A stretch of DNA of 64,000 nt. It comes from Halovulum dunhuangense (GTDB taxonomy: Bacteria > Pseudomonadota > Alphaproteobacteria > Rhodobacterales > Rhodobacteraceae). The notes below the pieces were generated by a model, which did no database searches, was not told the origin of the DNA, and saw only the letters and a list, made by a program, of their open reading frames with translations. Both the position numbers and the translations under genes were made by a program. Positions 8,967 to 19,692 of the stretch are shown in pieces. The stretch covers positions 620,001 to 684,000 of the forward strand of contig NZ_JABFBC010000002.1 in the NCBI RefSeq assembly GCF_013093415.1, given 5' to 3'. How positions within the stretch are numbered: position 1 is the stretch's first letter; every line of letters starts with the position of its first letter.

Positions 8967-10895
8967 ATGAGCCGTCCCCGTGCCGAAACCCGAGCCAAGG
9001 CCCAGGCCGACGCGGCCCCCGGTCCCCTGCCCCGCGCGCTGTGGCTTCTGCCCGCGCTGGGGCTGCTGGCGCTGGGCCTGACGCTGCGGCCCGCCTGGGG
9101 CAGCGAGCACGAGGGCGCGGAGACGATCACCTCGCACGGGATATCGGTGTTCGGGGATCTGAAATACGGCCCCGACTTTCCGCATTTCGATTACGTCAAC
9201 CCGGACGCGCCGCTGGGCGGCACCATGCGATTCGTGGGCACCGGGGCGTCGACCACCTTCGACAGCCTCAACCCGTTCATCCTGAAGGGCGTTCCGGCGC
9301 AGGGGCTGGGGCTGCTGCATGACAGCCTGCTGGTGGGATCCGCGGACGAGCCCGCCAGCGCCTACGGGCTGATCGCGCAAAGCATGGAATACCCCGAGGA
9401 CCGGAGCTGGGTGATCTTCAACATGAACCCCGACGCCCGCTTTTCGGACGGCGAGCCGATCGAGGCGTCGGACGTGGTGTTCACCTACAACGTGTTGCAG
9501 GAGAAGGGGCATCCCGCCTATCGCATCAGCTTCCAGGATTTCGAGAGCGTCGAGGCGCTGGACACGCACCGGGTGAAGTTCGCCTTCCGCGAGGGCGCGT
9601 CCACGCGGGAACTGATCCAGCAGGCGGGCGGCATCTCGATCCTGCCGGAGCATTATTACGCGGATGTGGACTTCGCGGAGTCGACGATGACGCCGCCGGT
9701 CAGTTCGGGCGGCTATGTGGTGCGCGATGCGCAGCCCGGGCAGTCGATCACCTATTGCCGCAACCCCGACTACTGGGGCTGGGAGCATCCGGTGAACGTG
9801 GGCGCCAACAATTTCGAGTGCATCGTCTACGAGTATTTCGCCGACCGCACCGCCGGCTTCGAGGCGTTCAAGGCCGGGCAGTACTACCTGCACGAGGAAT
9901 TCACCTCGAAGACCTGGGCGGTGGATTACAACTTCCCCGCGATCGAGCGCGGCTGGGTGAAGCAGGAGGCGATCCCGGACAACCGCCCCTCGGGGACGCA
10001 GGGCTTCTGGATCAACCTGCGCCGCGACAAGTTCCAGGACCCGCGCGTGCGCCAGGCGATCGGGCTGATGTTCAACTTCGAATGGTCGAACGAGACGCTG
10101 TTCTACGGGCTTTACGAGCGCACCGACAGCTTCTGGGAGAACTCGCCCATGCAGGCCGAGGGGCTGCCCGAAGGGGCGGAGCTTGCGCTGCTGGAGGAGT
10201 ATCGCGACCAGCTGCCCGAGCGCATCTTCACCGAGCCCGCCTTCACCCCTGCGGTCAACCGGCCCGAGCGGACCGACCGGGCCGCGATCCGGCAGGCGTC
10301 GAACCTGCTTGAGGACGCCGGCTGGACCATCGTGGACGGCATCCGCAAGAACGCCGCCGGAGAGACGCTGACCGTCGAGGTCATGGACGACAGCGCCGCC
10401 TTCGAGCGGATCATCAACCCGTTCGTCGAGAACCTGAAGCGCATCGGCATCGACGCGCGGCTGACGCTGGTCGATCCCTCGCAGGGGCAGCAGCGGCTGA
10501 AGGACCGGGATTACGACCTGGTGCCGGGCCGGCTGGTGATGTCGCTGACGCCGGGGCTGGAACTGCGCCAGATCTTCGGCTCGCAATCGGCGATGGAGCC
10601 CGACACCGCGAACTACGCCGGCGTCTCGGACCCGGTGGTGGACGCGCTGATCCAGAAGGTGATCCAGGCGGAAAGCCGCGACGAGATGGAGGTGGCGGTG
10701 CGCGCGCTCGACCGGGTGCTGCGCGACATGCACATCTGGGTGCCCAACTGGTACAAGGCCAGCCACAACGTCGCCTACTGGGACATCTTCGGCCGGCCCG
10801 AGGTCAAGCCGCCCTATGCCCGCGGCGATGCCTACTGGTGGTTCGACCAGGAAAAATACGACGCGCTGAAGGCCGCCGGCGCACCGCTGCGCTGA
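8967..10895 (+). CDS. yejA: Oligopeptide/microcin-C-type ABC transporter, substrate-binding protein (YejA-like)
   Basis: Periplasmic binding protein of 642 residues, family SBP_bac_5. A long polar start precedes a hydrophobic segment (about 25-43) that looks like a signal peptide. The mature part opens with [30 protein letters not shown], typical of YejA rather than of DppA or OppA, and later shows [24 protein letters not shown]. It is the first gene of a four-gene operon with both permeases and a double ATPase. YejABEF of E. coli imports microcin C and peptides; the natural ligand here is probably peptides. Confidence 0.9.
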   Translation: MSRPRAETRAKAQADAAPGPLPRALWLLPALGLLALGLTLRPAWGSEHEGAETITSHGISVFGDLKYGPDFPHFDYVNPDAPLGGTMRFVGTGASTTFDSLNPFILKGVPAQGLGLLHDSLLVGSADEPASAYGLIAQSMEYPEDRSWVIFNMNPDARFSDGEPIEASDVVFTYNVLQEKGHPAYRISFQDFESVEALDTHRVKFAFREGASTRELIQQAGGISILPEHYYADVDFAESTMTPPVSSGGYVVRDAQPGQSITYCRNPDYWGWEHPVNVGANNFECIVYEYFADRTAGFEAFKAGQYYLHEEFTSKTWAVDYNFPAIERGWVKQEAIPDNRPSGTQGFWINLRRDKFQDPRVRQAIGLMFNFEWSNETLFYGLYERTDSFWENSPMQAEGLPEGAELALLEEYRDQLPERIFTEPAFTPAVNRPERTDRAAIRQASNLLEDAGWTIVDGIRKNAAGETLTVEVMDDSAAFERIINPFVENLKRIGIDARLTLVDPSQGQQRLKDRDYDLVPGRLVMSLTPGLELRQIFGSQSAMEPDTANYAGVSDPVVDALIQKVIQAESRDEMEVAVRALDRVLRDMHIWVPNWYKASHNVAYWDIFGRPEVKPPYARGDAYWWFDQEKYDALKAAGAPLR

Positions 10896-10902
10896 TAGAC
10901 CC

Positions 10903-11982
10903 ATGGGCGCCTATATCCTTCGACGGCTGCTGCTGATCGTCCCGACGCTGTTCGGGATCATGCTGATCAACTTCGCGCTGGTGCAGTTCGTGCCGGGCGG
11001 CCCGATCGAGCAGGTCATAGCGCAGATCGAACAATCCGGTTCCGCCACCGACCGCATCTCGGGCGGCGGGGCCGAAGTGTCGGGCGGCGGGGGCGACAGC
11101 GAATACATCGGCGCGCGCGGCCTGCCGCCGGACTTCATCGAGGACCTGGAACGCCAGTTCGGCTTCGACAAGCCGGCCTGGGAACGCTTTGCCATCATGC
11201 TGTGGAACTACATCCAGTTCGACTTCGGCGAGAGCTATTTCCGCTCGATCTCGGTGGTGGACCTGGTGCTGGAAAAGCTGCCGGTGTCGATCACGCTGGG
11301 GCTGTGGTCCACGCTGATCGCGTACCTGGTGTCGATCCCGCTGGGCATCCGCAAGGCGGTGCGCGACGGCTCTCGCTTCGACACCTGGACCAGCGGGCTG
11401 ATCATCGCGGCCTATGCGATCCCGGGCTTCCTGTTCGCGATCATGCTGCTGGTGCTGTTCGCGGGCGGGTCGTATTTCCAGTGGTTTCCGCTGCGCGGCC
11501 TGACTTCGGACGGGTGGGAGAACTTCACCCTCTGGGGCAAGATCACCGACTACCTGTGGCACATCGCGCTGCCGGTGACGGCGGCCACGATCGGGGCCTT
11601 TGCGACGCTGACGCTGCTGACCAAGAACTCGTTCCTGGACGAGATCAAGAAGCAGTATGTCGTGACCGCCCGCGCCAAGGGCCTTTCCGAGTCCCGGGTG
11701 CTTTACGGCCATGTGTTCCGCAACGCCATGCTCATCATCATCGCGGGCTTTCCGGGGCTGTTCCTGTCGGTGCTGTTCGGCGCCTCGCTGATCATCGAGG
11801 TGGTGTTCTCGCTCGACGGGCTGGGGCGGCTCGGCTTCGAGAGCGTGCTCAACCGCGACTACCCGGTGGTGTTCGGCACGCTTTACTTCTTCGGGCTGAT
11901 CGGGCTTCTGATCGGCATCCTGTCCGACCTGATGTATGTCTGGGTCGACCCCCGCATAGACTTCGAGACACGGGAGACCTGA
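10903..11982 (+). CDS. yejB: ABC transporter permease YejB
   Basis: Inner-membrane permease of the peptide/nickel (DppB-like) class, 359 residues. It begins [37 protein letters not shown], has a glycine-rich periplasmic loop (about 46-66) that DppB lacks but YejB proteins have, and carries the coupling motif around [23 protein letters not shown]. It starts seven bases after yejA and its stop codon overlaps the yejE start by one base (TGATG), so translation is coupled. Confidence 0.93.
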   Translation: MGAYILRRLLLIVPTLFGIMLINFALVQFVPGGPIEQVIAQIEQSGSATDRISGGGAEVSGGGGDSEYIGARGLPPDFIEDLERQFGFDKPAWERFAIMLWNYIQFDFGESYFRSISVVDLVLEKLPVSITLGLWSTLIAYLVSIPLGIRKAVRDGSRFDTWTSGLIIAAYAIPGFLFAIMLLVLFAGGSYFQWFPLRGLTSDGWENFTLWGKITDYLWHIALPVTAATIGAFATLTLLTKNSFLDEIKKQYVVTARAKGLSESRVLYGHVFRNAMLIIIAGFPGLFLSVLFGASLIIEVVFSLDGLGRLGFESVLNRDYPVVFGTLYFFGLIGLLIGILSDLMYVWVDPRIDFETRET

Positions 11983-13091
11983 TGCTCCGCCTCGACCCGC
12001 TGAACCAGCGCCGCTGGCGGAACTTCCGCAACAACCGCCGCGCCTACTGGTCGCTGATCATATTCTCGGTGCTGTTCGTGCTCTGCCTGTTCGCGGAACT
12101 CATCGCGAACGACAAGCCGCTCCTGGTGTCCTATCGCGGCGATCTCTACACGCCGGTCTTCACCTTCTATCCCGAGACCACCTTCGGCGGGGATTTCGCG
12201 ACCGCGCCCGACTACCTGGACCCGGTGATCGGCTGCCTGATCGAGACCGGGGGGCTGGAGGCCTGCTTCGACGACCCCGAGGGCGTGCGCATGGAGGCCG
12301 CCTCGGGCAGCTTCGAGGGGCAGGCGGTGGAGTCGGGCTGGATGCTCTGGCCGCCGATCCCCTATTCCTTCAACACGATCAACTACGACGTGGAACGCGC
12401 GCCCTCGCCGCCCGACGCGAACCACTGGCTGGGCACCGACGACCAGACCCGCGACGTGCTGGCCCGGGTGATCTACGGCTTCCGCATCTCGGTGATCTTC
12501 GCGCTGGTGGTGACCTTCTGCTCGTCGGTGATGGGGGTCGCGGCGGGCGCGGTGCAGGGCTATTTCGGCGGCTGGCTGGATCTCATCTTCCAGCGGCTGA
12601 TCGAGATCTGGGCCGCGACGCCCGCGCTTTACGTCATCATCATCATGGGCGCGATCTTTACCATGAACTTCACGCTGCTGACGGTGCTGATCGTGCTCTT
12701 TTCCTGGACGGCCCTGGTGGGGGTGGTGCGCGCGGAATTCCTGCGCGCGCGCAACTTCGAGTATGTCCGCGCCGCGCGCGCGCTGGGCGTGTCGGACGGC
12801 ACGATCATGTTCCGCCATGTCCTGCCCAACGCGATGGTGGCGACCGTGACGCTGCTGCCGTTCCTGATCACGGCGGCGCTCGGCACGCTGACGGGGCTGG
12901 ATTTCCTGGGCTTCGGGCTGCCCCCCTCCTACCCGTCGCTGGGAGAGCTGGCGCTTCAGGGCAAGAACAACCTGACCAGCCCGCACCTGGCGATCTCGGC
13001 CTTCGTCACGCTGACGCTGCTGCTGTCGCTGATGGTGTTCATCTTCGAGGGGGTGCGCGACGCCTTCGACCCCAGAAAGACCTTCGCATGA
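11982..13091 (+). CDS. yejE: ABC transporter permease YejE
   Basis: Second permease of the Yej importer, 369 residues. After the cytoplasmic start LNQRRWRNFRNNRRAYWSL and first helix comes a long periplasmic loop (about 40-165) characteristic of YejE, then five helices with the ATPase-coupling segment VRAARALGVSDGTIMFRHVLPNAM. The start shares an A with the yejB stop, and the end overlaps yejF by four bases (ATGA), so all four genes are tightly coupled. Confidence 0.93.
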   Translation: MLRLDPLNQRRWRNFRNNRRAYWSLIIFSVLFVLCLFAELIANDKPLLVSYRGDLYTPVFTFYPETTFGGDFATAPDYLDPVIGCLIETGGLEACFDDPEGVRMEAASGSFEGQAVESGWMLWPPIPYSFNTINYDVERAPSPPDANHWLGTDDQTRDVLARVIYGFRISVIFALVVTFCSSVMGVAAGAVQGYFGGWLDLIFQRLIEIWAATPALYVIIIMGAIFTMNFTLLTVLIVLFSWTALVGVVRAEFLRARNFEYVRAARALGVSDGTIMFRHVLPNAMVATVTLLPFLITAALGTLTGLDFLGFGLPPSYPSLGELALQGKNNLTSPHLAISAFVTLTLLLSLMVFIFEGVRDAFDPRKTFA

Positions 13092-14686
13092 GCGCGCTTC
13101 TCGAGGTCCGCGACCTGACCGTCACCTTCGCCCAGGACGGCAAGACGGTGCCGGCGGTGCGCGGCATCAGCTTCGAGGTGCGCACCGGCGAGACGGTGGC
13201 GCTGGTGGGCGAGTCGGGTTCCGGCAAGTCGGTCTCGGCGCTCTCGACCGTGCGGCTGCTGCCCGACAGCGCGACATTGGGCGGCAGCGTCACCTATGAC
13301 GGGCAGGAGATGCTGACAGCATCGGACGCCACCCTGCGCAAGGTGCGCGGCAACGACGTCAGCTTCATCTTCCAGGAGCCCATGACTTCGCTCAACCCGC
13401 TTCACACGCTTGAGCGGCAACTGGGCGAGGCGCTGGCGCTGCACCAGGGCCTGCGCAAGGAGGCGGCGCGCGCCCGCTCGGTCGAGCTGCTGGCGCGCGT
13501 CGGCATCGACGATCCGGAAACCCGCCTCACCGCCTATCCGCACCAGTTGTCGGGCGGGCAGCGGCAGCGGGTGATGATCGCCATGGCGCTGGCGAACGGC
13601 CCGAAGCTGCTGATCGCGGACGAGCCCACCACCGCGCTCGACGTGACGATCGAGGCGCAGATCCTCGAGCTGATCGCCGAGGTGCAGCGCGCCGAGGGGA
13701 TGGCGATGCTGTTCATCACCCATGACCTGGGCATCGTGCGCAAGATCGCAGACCGGGTCTGCGTGATGCAGGACGGGCAGATCGTGGAACAGGGCCCCAC
13801 CGCCGAGATCTTTGCCAACCCCCAGCACCCCTACACGATCAAGCTGCTGAGCGCCGAGCCGAAGGGCGCGCCCGAGCCGGTCGCCGGCGACCCGCCCGAG
13901 GTGGTGCGCACCGAGGATCTGCGCGTATGGTTCCCGATCCGGCGCGGCCTTCTGCGCAGGACGGTGGGCCACATCAAGGCGGTGAACGCGGCCAGCATCA
14001 GCGTGCGCGCCGGCGAGACGCTGGGCATCGTGGGCGAGTCGGGCTCGGGCAAGACGACGCTCGCGCTGGCCATCATGCGGCTGATCTCGTCCGAGGGGCC
14101 GATCGTGTTCATGGGCCGCAACGTGGACGGGCTCAGGAACCGCGAGTTGCGCCCGCTGCGCGCCGACATCCAGATGGTGTTCCAGGATCCCTTCGGGTCG
14201 CTCAGCCCGCGCATGACCGTGGGCCAGATCATCGCCGAGGGGCTGACGGTGCACGAACGCCCCGGCAAGCCGCGCGAGCTGGTGGCCGCGATCATGGCCG
14301 AGGTGGGGCTCGACCCGGCCGCGATGGACCGCTACCCGCACGAATTCTCCGGCGGGCAGCGTCAGCGCATCGCCATCGCGCGGGCGATGATCCTGCAACC
14401 GAAGCTGGTGGTGCTGGACGAACCGACCTCGGCGCTCGACATGACGGTGCAGGTGCAGATCGTGGAATTGCTGCGCAGCCTGCAACGCCGGCACGGGCTG
14501 GCCTATATCTTCATCAGCCACGACCTGCGGGTGGTGCGCGCGCTCAGCCACCGGGTCGTCGTGATGAAGCAGGGCGACGTGGTGGAACAGGGCAGCGGGG
14601 CCGAGATCTTCGAAACCCCCCGCAACCCCTACACGCGCACCCTGCTGGAGGCGGCCTTCGGCAAGGGCGTCTCGCGCAGCGCCTGA
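13088..14686 (+). CDS. yejF: ABC transporter ATP-binding protein YejF (two ATPase domains)
   Basis: Energises the Yej peptide importer. The 532 residues contain two complete ABC domains: Walker A GESGSGKS at 41-48 and GESGSGKT at 316-323, signature motifs LSGGQRQR and FSGGQRQR, and Walker B segments [12 protein letters not shown] and [12 protein letters not shown] single fused ATPase in place of separate DppD/DppF subunits is the normal YejF form. It is the last gene of the operon and convergent with the oxoprolinase-type gene. Confidence 0.95.
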   Translation: MSALLEVRDLTVTFAQDGKTVPAVRGISFEVRTGETVALVGESGSGKSVSALSTVRLLPDSATLGGSVTYDGQEMLTASDATLRKVRGNDVSFIFQEPMTSLNPLHTLERQLGEALALHQGLRKEAARARSVELLARVGIDDPETRLTAYPHQLSGGQRQRVMIAMALANGPKLLIADEPTTALDVTIEAQILELIAEVQRAEGMAMLFITHDLGIVRKIADRVCVMQDGQIVEQGPTAEIFANPQHPYTIKLLSAEPKGAPEPVAGDPPEVVRTEDLRVWFPIRRGLLRRTVGHIKAVNAASISVRAGETLGIVGESGSGKTTLALAIMRLISSEGPIVFMGRNVDGLRNRELRPLRADIQMVFQDPFGSLSPRMTVGQIIAEGLTVHERPGKPRELVAAIMAEVGLDPAAMDRYPHEFSGGQRQRIAIARAMILQPKLVVLDEPTSALDMTVQVQIVELLRSLQRRHGLAYIFISHDLRVVRALSHRVVVMKQGDVVEQGSGAEIFETPRNPYTRTLLEAAFGKGVSRSA

Positions 14687-14701
14687 GGCGGGCGCCCCGC
14701 C
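14687..14701 (+). terminator. Weak GC hairpin after yejF
   Basis: GGCGGG-CGC-CCCGCC, a 6-bp stem with a 3-base loop starting at the base after the yejF stop codon. No T-run follows, so termination is only a possibility. Confidence 0.3.
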
Positions 14702-14708
14702 CCCGCCT

Positions 14709-14757
14709 TCCACTTTCCTCAAATATCCCCGCCGGAGGCATCCGGCGACGGCCAGGC
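14709..14757. repeat. Possible dispersed intergenic element of Rhodobacterales
   Basis: The segment TTTCCTCAAATATCCCCGCC followed by a palindrome (CGCCGGA-GGCA-TCCGGCG, 14730-14747) sits between the convergent ends of yejF and the oxoprolinase gene. From memory, very similar CTCAAATATCCC-type intergenic sequences recur in roseobacter genomes. Only one copy is in this window, so repetition cannot be shown here. Confidence 0.4.
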
Positions 14758-14771
14758 GCGCATGCCTCGGG

Positions 14772-17700
14772 TCAGTGCCCGTCCGACGGGGTGAACCCCC
14801 CGCCCGAGGGCGTGTCGAGCCAGTAGACATCGCCGGGCCCCACTTCCGTCCGGTCGGCCGAGCGCAGGTCCTCAACCCGTCCGTCCGCGCGCACCACGCG
14901 CGAGCGGCCCGGGGCGCCCGGCCCGCCGTCTTCCAGCCCCGGCGGCGGCACCACCCGGTGGCCGCCCAACAGTGCCAGCGTCATCGGTTCCAGAAACCGG
15001 GTGCGCCGCCGCGTCCCGTCGCCGCCGCGCCAGCGCCCCGCCCCGCCGGAACCCTTGCGGATGGAAAACTCCTCCAGCACCACCGGGAAGCGCCATTCCA
15101 GCACCTCCGGGTCGGTCAGGCGCGAGTTGGTCATGTGGGTATGCACCCCCGAGGTGCCGGGATGGCCAGCGCCATCGGCCAGCCGCCCCGCGCCCGAGCC
15201 GCCGCAGATCGTCTCGTAATACTGGTGGCGGGCATTGCCCCAGGTGGTGTTGTTCATCGAGGACTGCGCCGCCGCCTGCACGCCCAGCGCCAGCAGCAGC
15301 GCCGAGGTGACGGCCTGGCTCGTCTCGACATTGCCGGCGATCACCGCGGCCGGGTATTCGGGGCTGAGCATGGTGCCCCCGGGCAGGATCACCCTGAGCG
15401 GTTTCATCACCCCTTCGTTCATCGGGATGTCGTCATCGACGAGCAGCCGGAAGACATAGAGCACGGCCGCCATGGTGACGGGCTCGGGCGCGTTGTAGTT
15501 GGTGGCAAGCTGGGGCGTCGTGCCGGTGAAGTCGATCACGGCCGAGCGGTCGGCGGGGTCGACGGTGATGCGGACCCGCACCTCGCGGGGCGTGCCGTCG
15601 AAATCCGGGTCCATGGGATAGACGTATTCCGCGTCGCGCAGGGTGGCTATGGCGCGGCGCACGCATTCCTCGGCGTTGTCCTGGACGTGGCGCATGTAGG
15701 CCTCGACCACGGGCAGGCCGAACTGGGCCACCATGCGCCGCAATTCCTGCGCCCCCTTCTCGCACGAGGCGACCTGCGCTTTCAGGTCCGCGATGTTGAT
15801 GTCCACCGCGCGTACCGGCCAGCGGCCGGAGGTCAGCAGGTCGCGGGTCTCGGCCTCGCGGAAGCGGCCGCGATCGACCAGTTTCCAGTTGTCGATATAG
15901 GCGCCTTCGTCATGGATGGTGCGGCTGTCGGGCGGCATGGATCCGGGGGTCAGCCCGCCCACGTCGGTGTGATGCCCGCGGGCGGCGTTGAAGAACAGCA
16001 CGCGCTTGCCCGCGTCGTCCCAGACCGGTGTGACCACGGTGATGTCGGGCAGATGGGTGCCGCCGTTGTAGGGCGCGTTCAGGCAATAGACGTCGCCCGG
16101 AACCATGTCGGGGTTCTGGGCGATGATGGCCTTCACGCTGGCCCCCATGGACCCCAGGTGCACCGGCATGTGGGGCGCGTTGGCGATCAGGTCGCCCGCG
16201 GCGTCGAAGACCGCGCAGGAGAAATCCAGCCGTTCCTTGATGGTGACGCTGGCGGCGGTGTTTTCCAGCACCGCGCCCATCTGCTCGGCGATCGACATGT
16301 AGAGGTTGTTGAACACCTCGAGCATGATCGGGTCGGCCTCGGTCCCCACGGCAATCCGCTTCGGCCGCGTCTCGATGCGCACCAGCGAGACGTGGTCATG
16401 CGCCGTGATCCGCGCCTGCCAGCCGGGTTCGACCAGGATCGAGGTGTGCGGCTCGACCAGCACCGCGGGTCCGGTCAGGCGGTCGCCGGGGCGCATCGCC
16501 TCGCGGCGGACGAAACGGCAGTCGCGCCAGTCGCCCGCGATGAAGACGGGGGCTGTGAGTGCGGTGTCAAAGGCATCCTCGGGGCGTTCCTCGGTCGGGT
16601 TTTCCATCTCGGCCATGTCGCCGGCGGCACCCACCGCTTCGGCGGTGACGGCCTCGATGACCAGCGGGACATCGCCCGGATCGAAGCCGAAGCGGGCGCG
16701 GTGGGCCGTGGCAAAGGCCGCGCGCATCTCGTCCAGGTCGCCGAAGGGGATCGGCAGCGCGGTGTCGGTTCCCTTCACCTTCAGGTGCAGCGTCATGGCA
16801 AGAGCGATCCGCGCCTCGGGCACGCCCTGCCCCTCCACCTCGGTCAGAACGGCCGAGCCCAGCCCGTCGAGCCGCGCCGCCGCAGCAAGCCGGCCGGTCG
16901 CGTCGAGCGGCGCCTCCACCGCCTCGGAGCGGGTGGCGCGGATGTCGGCCAGCCCCATGCCATAGGCCGAAAGGAGCGAGGCGAGCGGATGCACCAGGCA
17001 GCGCGTCATGCCCAGCGTGTCGGCGATGGCGCAGGCATGCTGCGCGCCGGCCCCGCCGAACACCGTCAGGCAGTAGCCGCTGACATCGTGGCCGCGCTGG
17101 ACGGAGATCTTCTTCACGGCGTTGGCCATGTTCTCGACGGCGATGGTCAGGAAGCCCTCGGCCGCGGCCTCGGGGCTCATGCCGATTTCAGCGGCCAGCG
17201 TCTCGAACTTCGCCCGCGTGGCCGCCACGTCGAGCGGCCGGTCCGCCTCGGGGCCGAAGATGGCCGGGAAGAACTCGGGGAGCAGCCGCCCGGTCAGCAC
17301 GTTCGCGTCCGTCACGGCAAGCGGCCCGCCGCGCCCGTAGCAGGCGGGGCCGGGATTGGCGCCGGCGCTTTCGGGGCCGACCCGCATGCGCGTGCCGTCG
17401 AAGGTCAGGAGTGATCCGCCGCCCGCCGCGACCGTGTGGATGTGCATCATCGGCGCGGTGATGCGCACGCCGGCGACTTCTGTGTTCAGCACCCGCTCGT
17501 AGTCGCCCGCGTAATGGCACACGTCGGTCGAGGTGCCGCCCATGTCGAAGCCGATGATCCGCTTCTCGCCGGCTATGGCGGAACTGCGCACGGCGCCGAC
17601 GACGCCGCCCGCGGGGCCAGACAGGATCGCGTCCTTGCCCTGGAAGAGCTGCGCGTCCGTCAGCCCGCCCGAGGATTGCATGAACATCAGCCGCCCGCCC

Positions 17701-18398
17701 GGATCGCCGTCGAAGGCGGCGGCGACGCGGTCGACGTAGCGGCGCAGGATGGGGGTGAGGTAGGCGTCCACCACGGTGGTGTCGCCGCGGCTGACCATCT
17801 TCATCAGCGGGCTGACCTCGTGGCTGACCGAGACCTGCGCAAAGCCCAGATCGCGCGCGATGCGCCCGGCGGCGGCCTCGTGCGCGCGGTGGCGATAGCC
17901 GTGCACGAAGACGATCGCGCAGGCATCGAGGCCTGTGGCGCGCGCCTCCGACAGGGAAGCGCGCAGGTGCCCCTCGTCCAGCGGCACCTCGACGGTGCCG
18001 TCGGCGCGGACGCGCTCGCGCGCCTCGATCACGCGGGAATAGAGCATTTCCGGCAGGTGGATATGGCGCTCGAACAGCTTGGGGCGATGCTGGTAGCCCA
18101 GCCGCAGCTGCTGGCCCAGGCCCTGCGTGGTGACCAGAACCAGCGGCTCTCCCTTGCGTTCCAGCAGGGCGTTGGTGGCGACGGTGGTGCCCATCTTGAC
18201 CGACCCGATGCGGGCGAGCGGGATCCTGTCCCGCGGCCCGAGGCCGAGGAAGCGGCGGATGCCGTGCAGCGCCGCGTCGTCATAGACCTCGGGGTTTTCC
18301 GAGAGATACTTGGCGGTGGACAGTCGGCCCTCGGGATCCTTCGCCACGATGTCGGTAAAGGTGCCGCCCCGGTCGATCCAGAAATCCCACGCGCCCAT
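14772..18398 (-). CDS. 5-oxoprolinase / hydantoinase A-B fusion protein
   Basis: ATP-dependent amidohydrolase of 1208 residues fusing both halves of the family. The N-terminal HyuA-like half starts [13 protein letters not shown] and has the actin-like phosphate motif [16 protein letters not shown]; the HyuB-like half begins about residue 690 ([26 protein letters not shown]) and includes PVHLGSMG and [13 protein letters not shown]. The fused length is that of eukaryote-like 5-oxoprolinases, which open pyroglutamate to glutamate; hydantoinases are usually split, so 5-oxoprolinase is the better guess. ATG 18398 has GGAGG 7 bases upstream. No partner genes adjoin it. Confidence 0.88.
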   Translation of the reverse strand: MGAWDFWIDRGGTFTDIVAKDPEGRLSTAKYLSENPEVYDDAALHGIRRFLGLGPRDRIPLARIGSVKMGTTVATNALLERKGEPLVLVTTQGLGQQLRLGYQHRPKLFERHIHLPEMLYSRVIEARERVRADGTVEVPLDEGHLRASLSEARATGLDACAIVFVHGYRHRAHEAAAGRIARDLGFAQVSVSHEVSPLMKMVSRGDTTVVDAYLTPILRRYVDRVAAAFDGDPGGRLMFMQSSGGLTDAQLFQGKDAILSGPAGGVVGAVRSSAIAGEKRIIGFDMGGTSTDVCHYAGDYERVLNTEVAGVRITAPMMHIHTVAAGGGSLLTFDGTRMRVGPESAGANPGPACYGRGGPLAVTDANVLTGRLLPEFFPAIFGPEADRPLDVAATRAKFETLAAEIGMSPEAAAEGFLTIAVENMANAVKKISVQRGHDVSGYCLTVFGGAGAQHACAIADTLGMTRCLVHPLASLLSAYGMGLADIRATRSEAVEAPLDATGRLAAAARLDGLGSAVLTEVEGQGVPEARIALAMTLHLKVKGTDTALPIPFGDLDEMRAAFATAHRARFGFDPGDVPLVIEAVTAEAVGAAGDMAEMENPTEERPEDAFDTALTAPVFIAGDWRDCRFVRREAMRPGDRLTGPAVLVEPHTSILVEPGWQARITAHDHVSLVRIETRPKRIAVGTEADPIMLEVFNNLYMSIAEQMGAVLENTAASVTIKERLDFSCAVFDAAGDLIANAPHMPVHLGSMGASVKAIIAQNPDMVPGDVYCLNAPYNGGTHLPDITVVTPVWDDAGKRVLFFNAARGHHTDVGGLTPGSMPPDSRTIHDEGAYIDNWKLVDRGRFREAETRDLLTSGRWPVRAVDINIADLKAQVASCEKGAQELRRMVAQFGLPVVEAYMRHVQDNAEECVRRAIATLRDAEYVYPMDPDFDGTPREVRVRITVDPADRSAVIDFTGTTPQLATNYNAPEPVTMAAVLYVFRLLVDDDIPMNEGVMKPLRVILPGGTMLSPEYPAAVIAGNVETSQAVTSALLLALGVQAAAQSSMNNTTWGNARHQYYETICGGSGAGRLADGAGHPGTSGVHTHMTNSRLTDPEVLEWRFPVVLEEFSIRKGSGGAGRWRGGDGTRRRTRFLEPMTLALLGGHRVVPPPGLEDGGPGAPGRSRVVRADGRVEDLRSADRTEVGPGDVYWLDTPSGGGFTPSDGH

Positions 18399-18486
18399 GC
18401 AATCCTCCGCTCAGCCCATCCCAAGGGATAGGCGCTTGCGGCCGGTATCGCAATCTGATCCAGATGCGCGAAAAACCGGTGACACC

Positions 18487-18963
18487 ATGCCCCTTATCCG
18501 CCCTGCCCGCCCCGAGGATGCCGCGCCCATCGCGGCGATCTGGAACCCGGTGATCCGCGAGACGACCATCACCTTTACCACCGACGAAAAGTCTGAGGCC
18601 GGGCTTGCGGCCGCGATCAACCCCGAGGCCTGGCGCGTGGTCGAGGAGGATCGAAAGGTTGCCGGTTTCGGCTGCGTGTTCCAGTTCCGCAACGGGCCCG
18701 GCTATCGCCACGCGGGCGAGTTCACGCTGATCCTTGCGCCGGCGCAGCGCGGCAGGGGCACCGGGGCGGCCCTGATGGCGGCGCTGGAAGGGGCGGCGCG
18801 GGACTGCGGCCATCATGCGCTGGTCGCGGGCGTTTCGGCCGAGAATGGCGCCGGCCTGCGCTTTTTCGGGCGGCAGGGCTACCGCGAGGTCGGGCGGCTG
18901 CCGGAAGTCGGGCGCAAGTTCGACCGCTGGCTGGACCTGGTCCTGTTGCAGAAACTGCTCTGA
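18487..18963 (+). CDS. GNAT family N-acetyltransferase (phosphinothricin-type)
   Basis: Acetyl-CoA-dependent acetyltransferase of 158 residues. The start IRPARPEDAAPIAAIWNPVIRETTITFTT is that of the PAT/YncA group, which acylates phosphinothricin, methionine sulfone or similar amino acid analogues. The acetyl-CoA loop is RGRGTG (about 92-97), followed by the helix GAALMAALEGAA, and the C-terminal GRKFDRWLDLVLLQKLL is also typical. It is divergent from the oxoprolinase-type gene across 88 bases. The real substrate is unknown. Confidence 0.87.
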   Translation: MPLIRPARPEDAAPIAAIWNPVIRETTITFTTDEKSEAGLAAAINPEAWRVVEEDRKVAGFGCVFQFRNGPGYRHAGEFTLILAPAQRGRGTGAALMAALEGAARDCGHHALVAGVSAENGAGLRFFGRQGYREVGRLPEVGRKFDRWLDLVLLQKLL

Positions 18964-19005
18964 TCCGTCTGGCCGCTGTCGCAGCCGCCGATTACACTTG
19001 GGCCC

Positions 19006-19692
19006 ATGTCGATCTGGCAACGCATCGCGGAACTTCTGAAGGCACTCGCCAGCGGCGAGAGCCTGGCCAGCGTGTTCGAGCGGCTGCGCACGCCGCCCGA
19101 ACGCTCGGTCGCCTTCACCATCGCGGTGATCTCGCTTGCGGCCAAGATGGCCAAGGCGGACGGGCATGTGACGCCCAACGAGGTGCGCGCCTTCCGCGAG
19201 GTGTTCCACATCCCGCCCGGCGACGAGGCGGCGGCGGCGCGGGTCTTCAACCTGGCGCGGCAGGACGTGGCGGGTTTCGACATCTATGCCGCGCGGATCG
19301 GCGCGATGTTCGGCGAGGACAAGACCATCCTGGAGAACCTGCTCGAGGGGCTGTTCCACATCGCCACCGCCGACGGGCACTTCCACGATGCCGAGGACGC
19401 TTTCCTGGCCGAGGTGACGCGCGCCTTCGGGCTGGAGGAGCGGGTGCTGCGCTCGGTCCGGGCGCGCTATGTGCCGGGGGCGGCGCCCGATCCCTATGCG
19501 GTGCTGGGCGTCGATCCGGACACGCCGGTGACGGAAATCCGCGCGCGCTGGCGGCAGCTGGTGCGCGAGAGCCATCCCGACCACCTGCTGGCGCGCGGCG
19601 TGCCGGAAGAGGCGATGGTTCTGGCCAACCGCAAGCTGGCGGCGCTGAACGACGCCTGGCGCGAGATACAGGCCGAGGCGCGGGTGCAGTGA
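19006..19692 (+). CDS. DjlA-like co-chaperone (TerB + J domain)
   Basis: The 228-residue protein has a TerB/DjlA-type helical domain (about 28-150) with the paired acidic motifs AAKMAKADGHVTPNE and HIATADGHFHDAE, and a C-terminal J domain (about 163-225) with the HPD tripeptide in ESHPDHLLARG, needed to stimulate DnaK. Unlike E. coli DjlA it has no obvious N-terminal membrane helix, so it is probably cytosolic. Its stop overlaps the next start by one base, so the following hydrolase gene is translationally coupled. Confidence 0.88.
   Translation: MSIWQRIAELLKALASGESLASVFERLRTPPERSVAFTIAVISLAAKMAKADGHVTPNEVRAFREVFHIPPGDEAAAARVFNLARQDVAGFDIYAARIGAMFGEDKTILENLLEGLFHIATADGHFHDAEDAFLAEVTRAFGLEERVLRSVRARYVPGAAPDPYAVLGVDPDTPVTEIRARWRQLVRESHPDHLLARGVPEEAMVLANRKLAALNDAWREIQAEARVQ

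Noticed and set aside
14775-17414. An open frame of about 880 codons antisense to the 5-oxoprolinase-type gene.
   Set aside because: Low-complexity His/Arg/Gly-rich translation without family features; the sense frame has clear HyuA and HyuB motifs.
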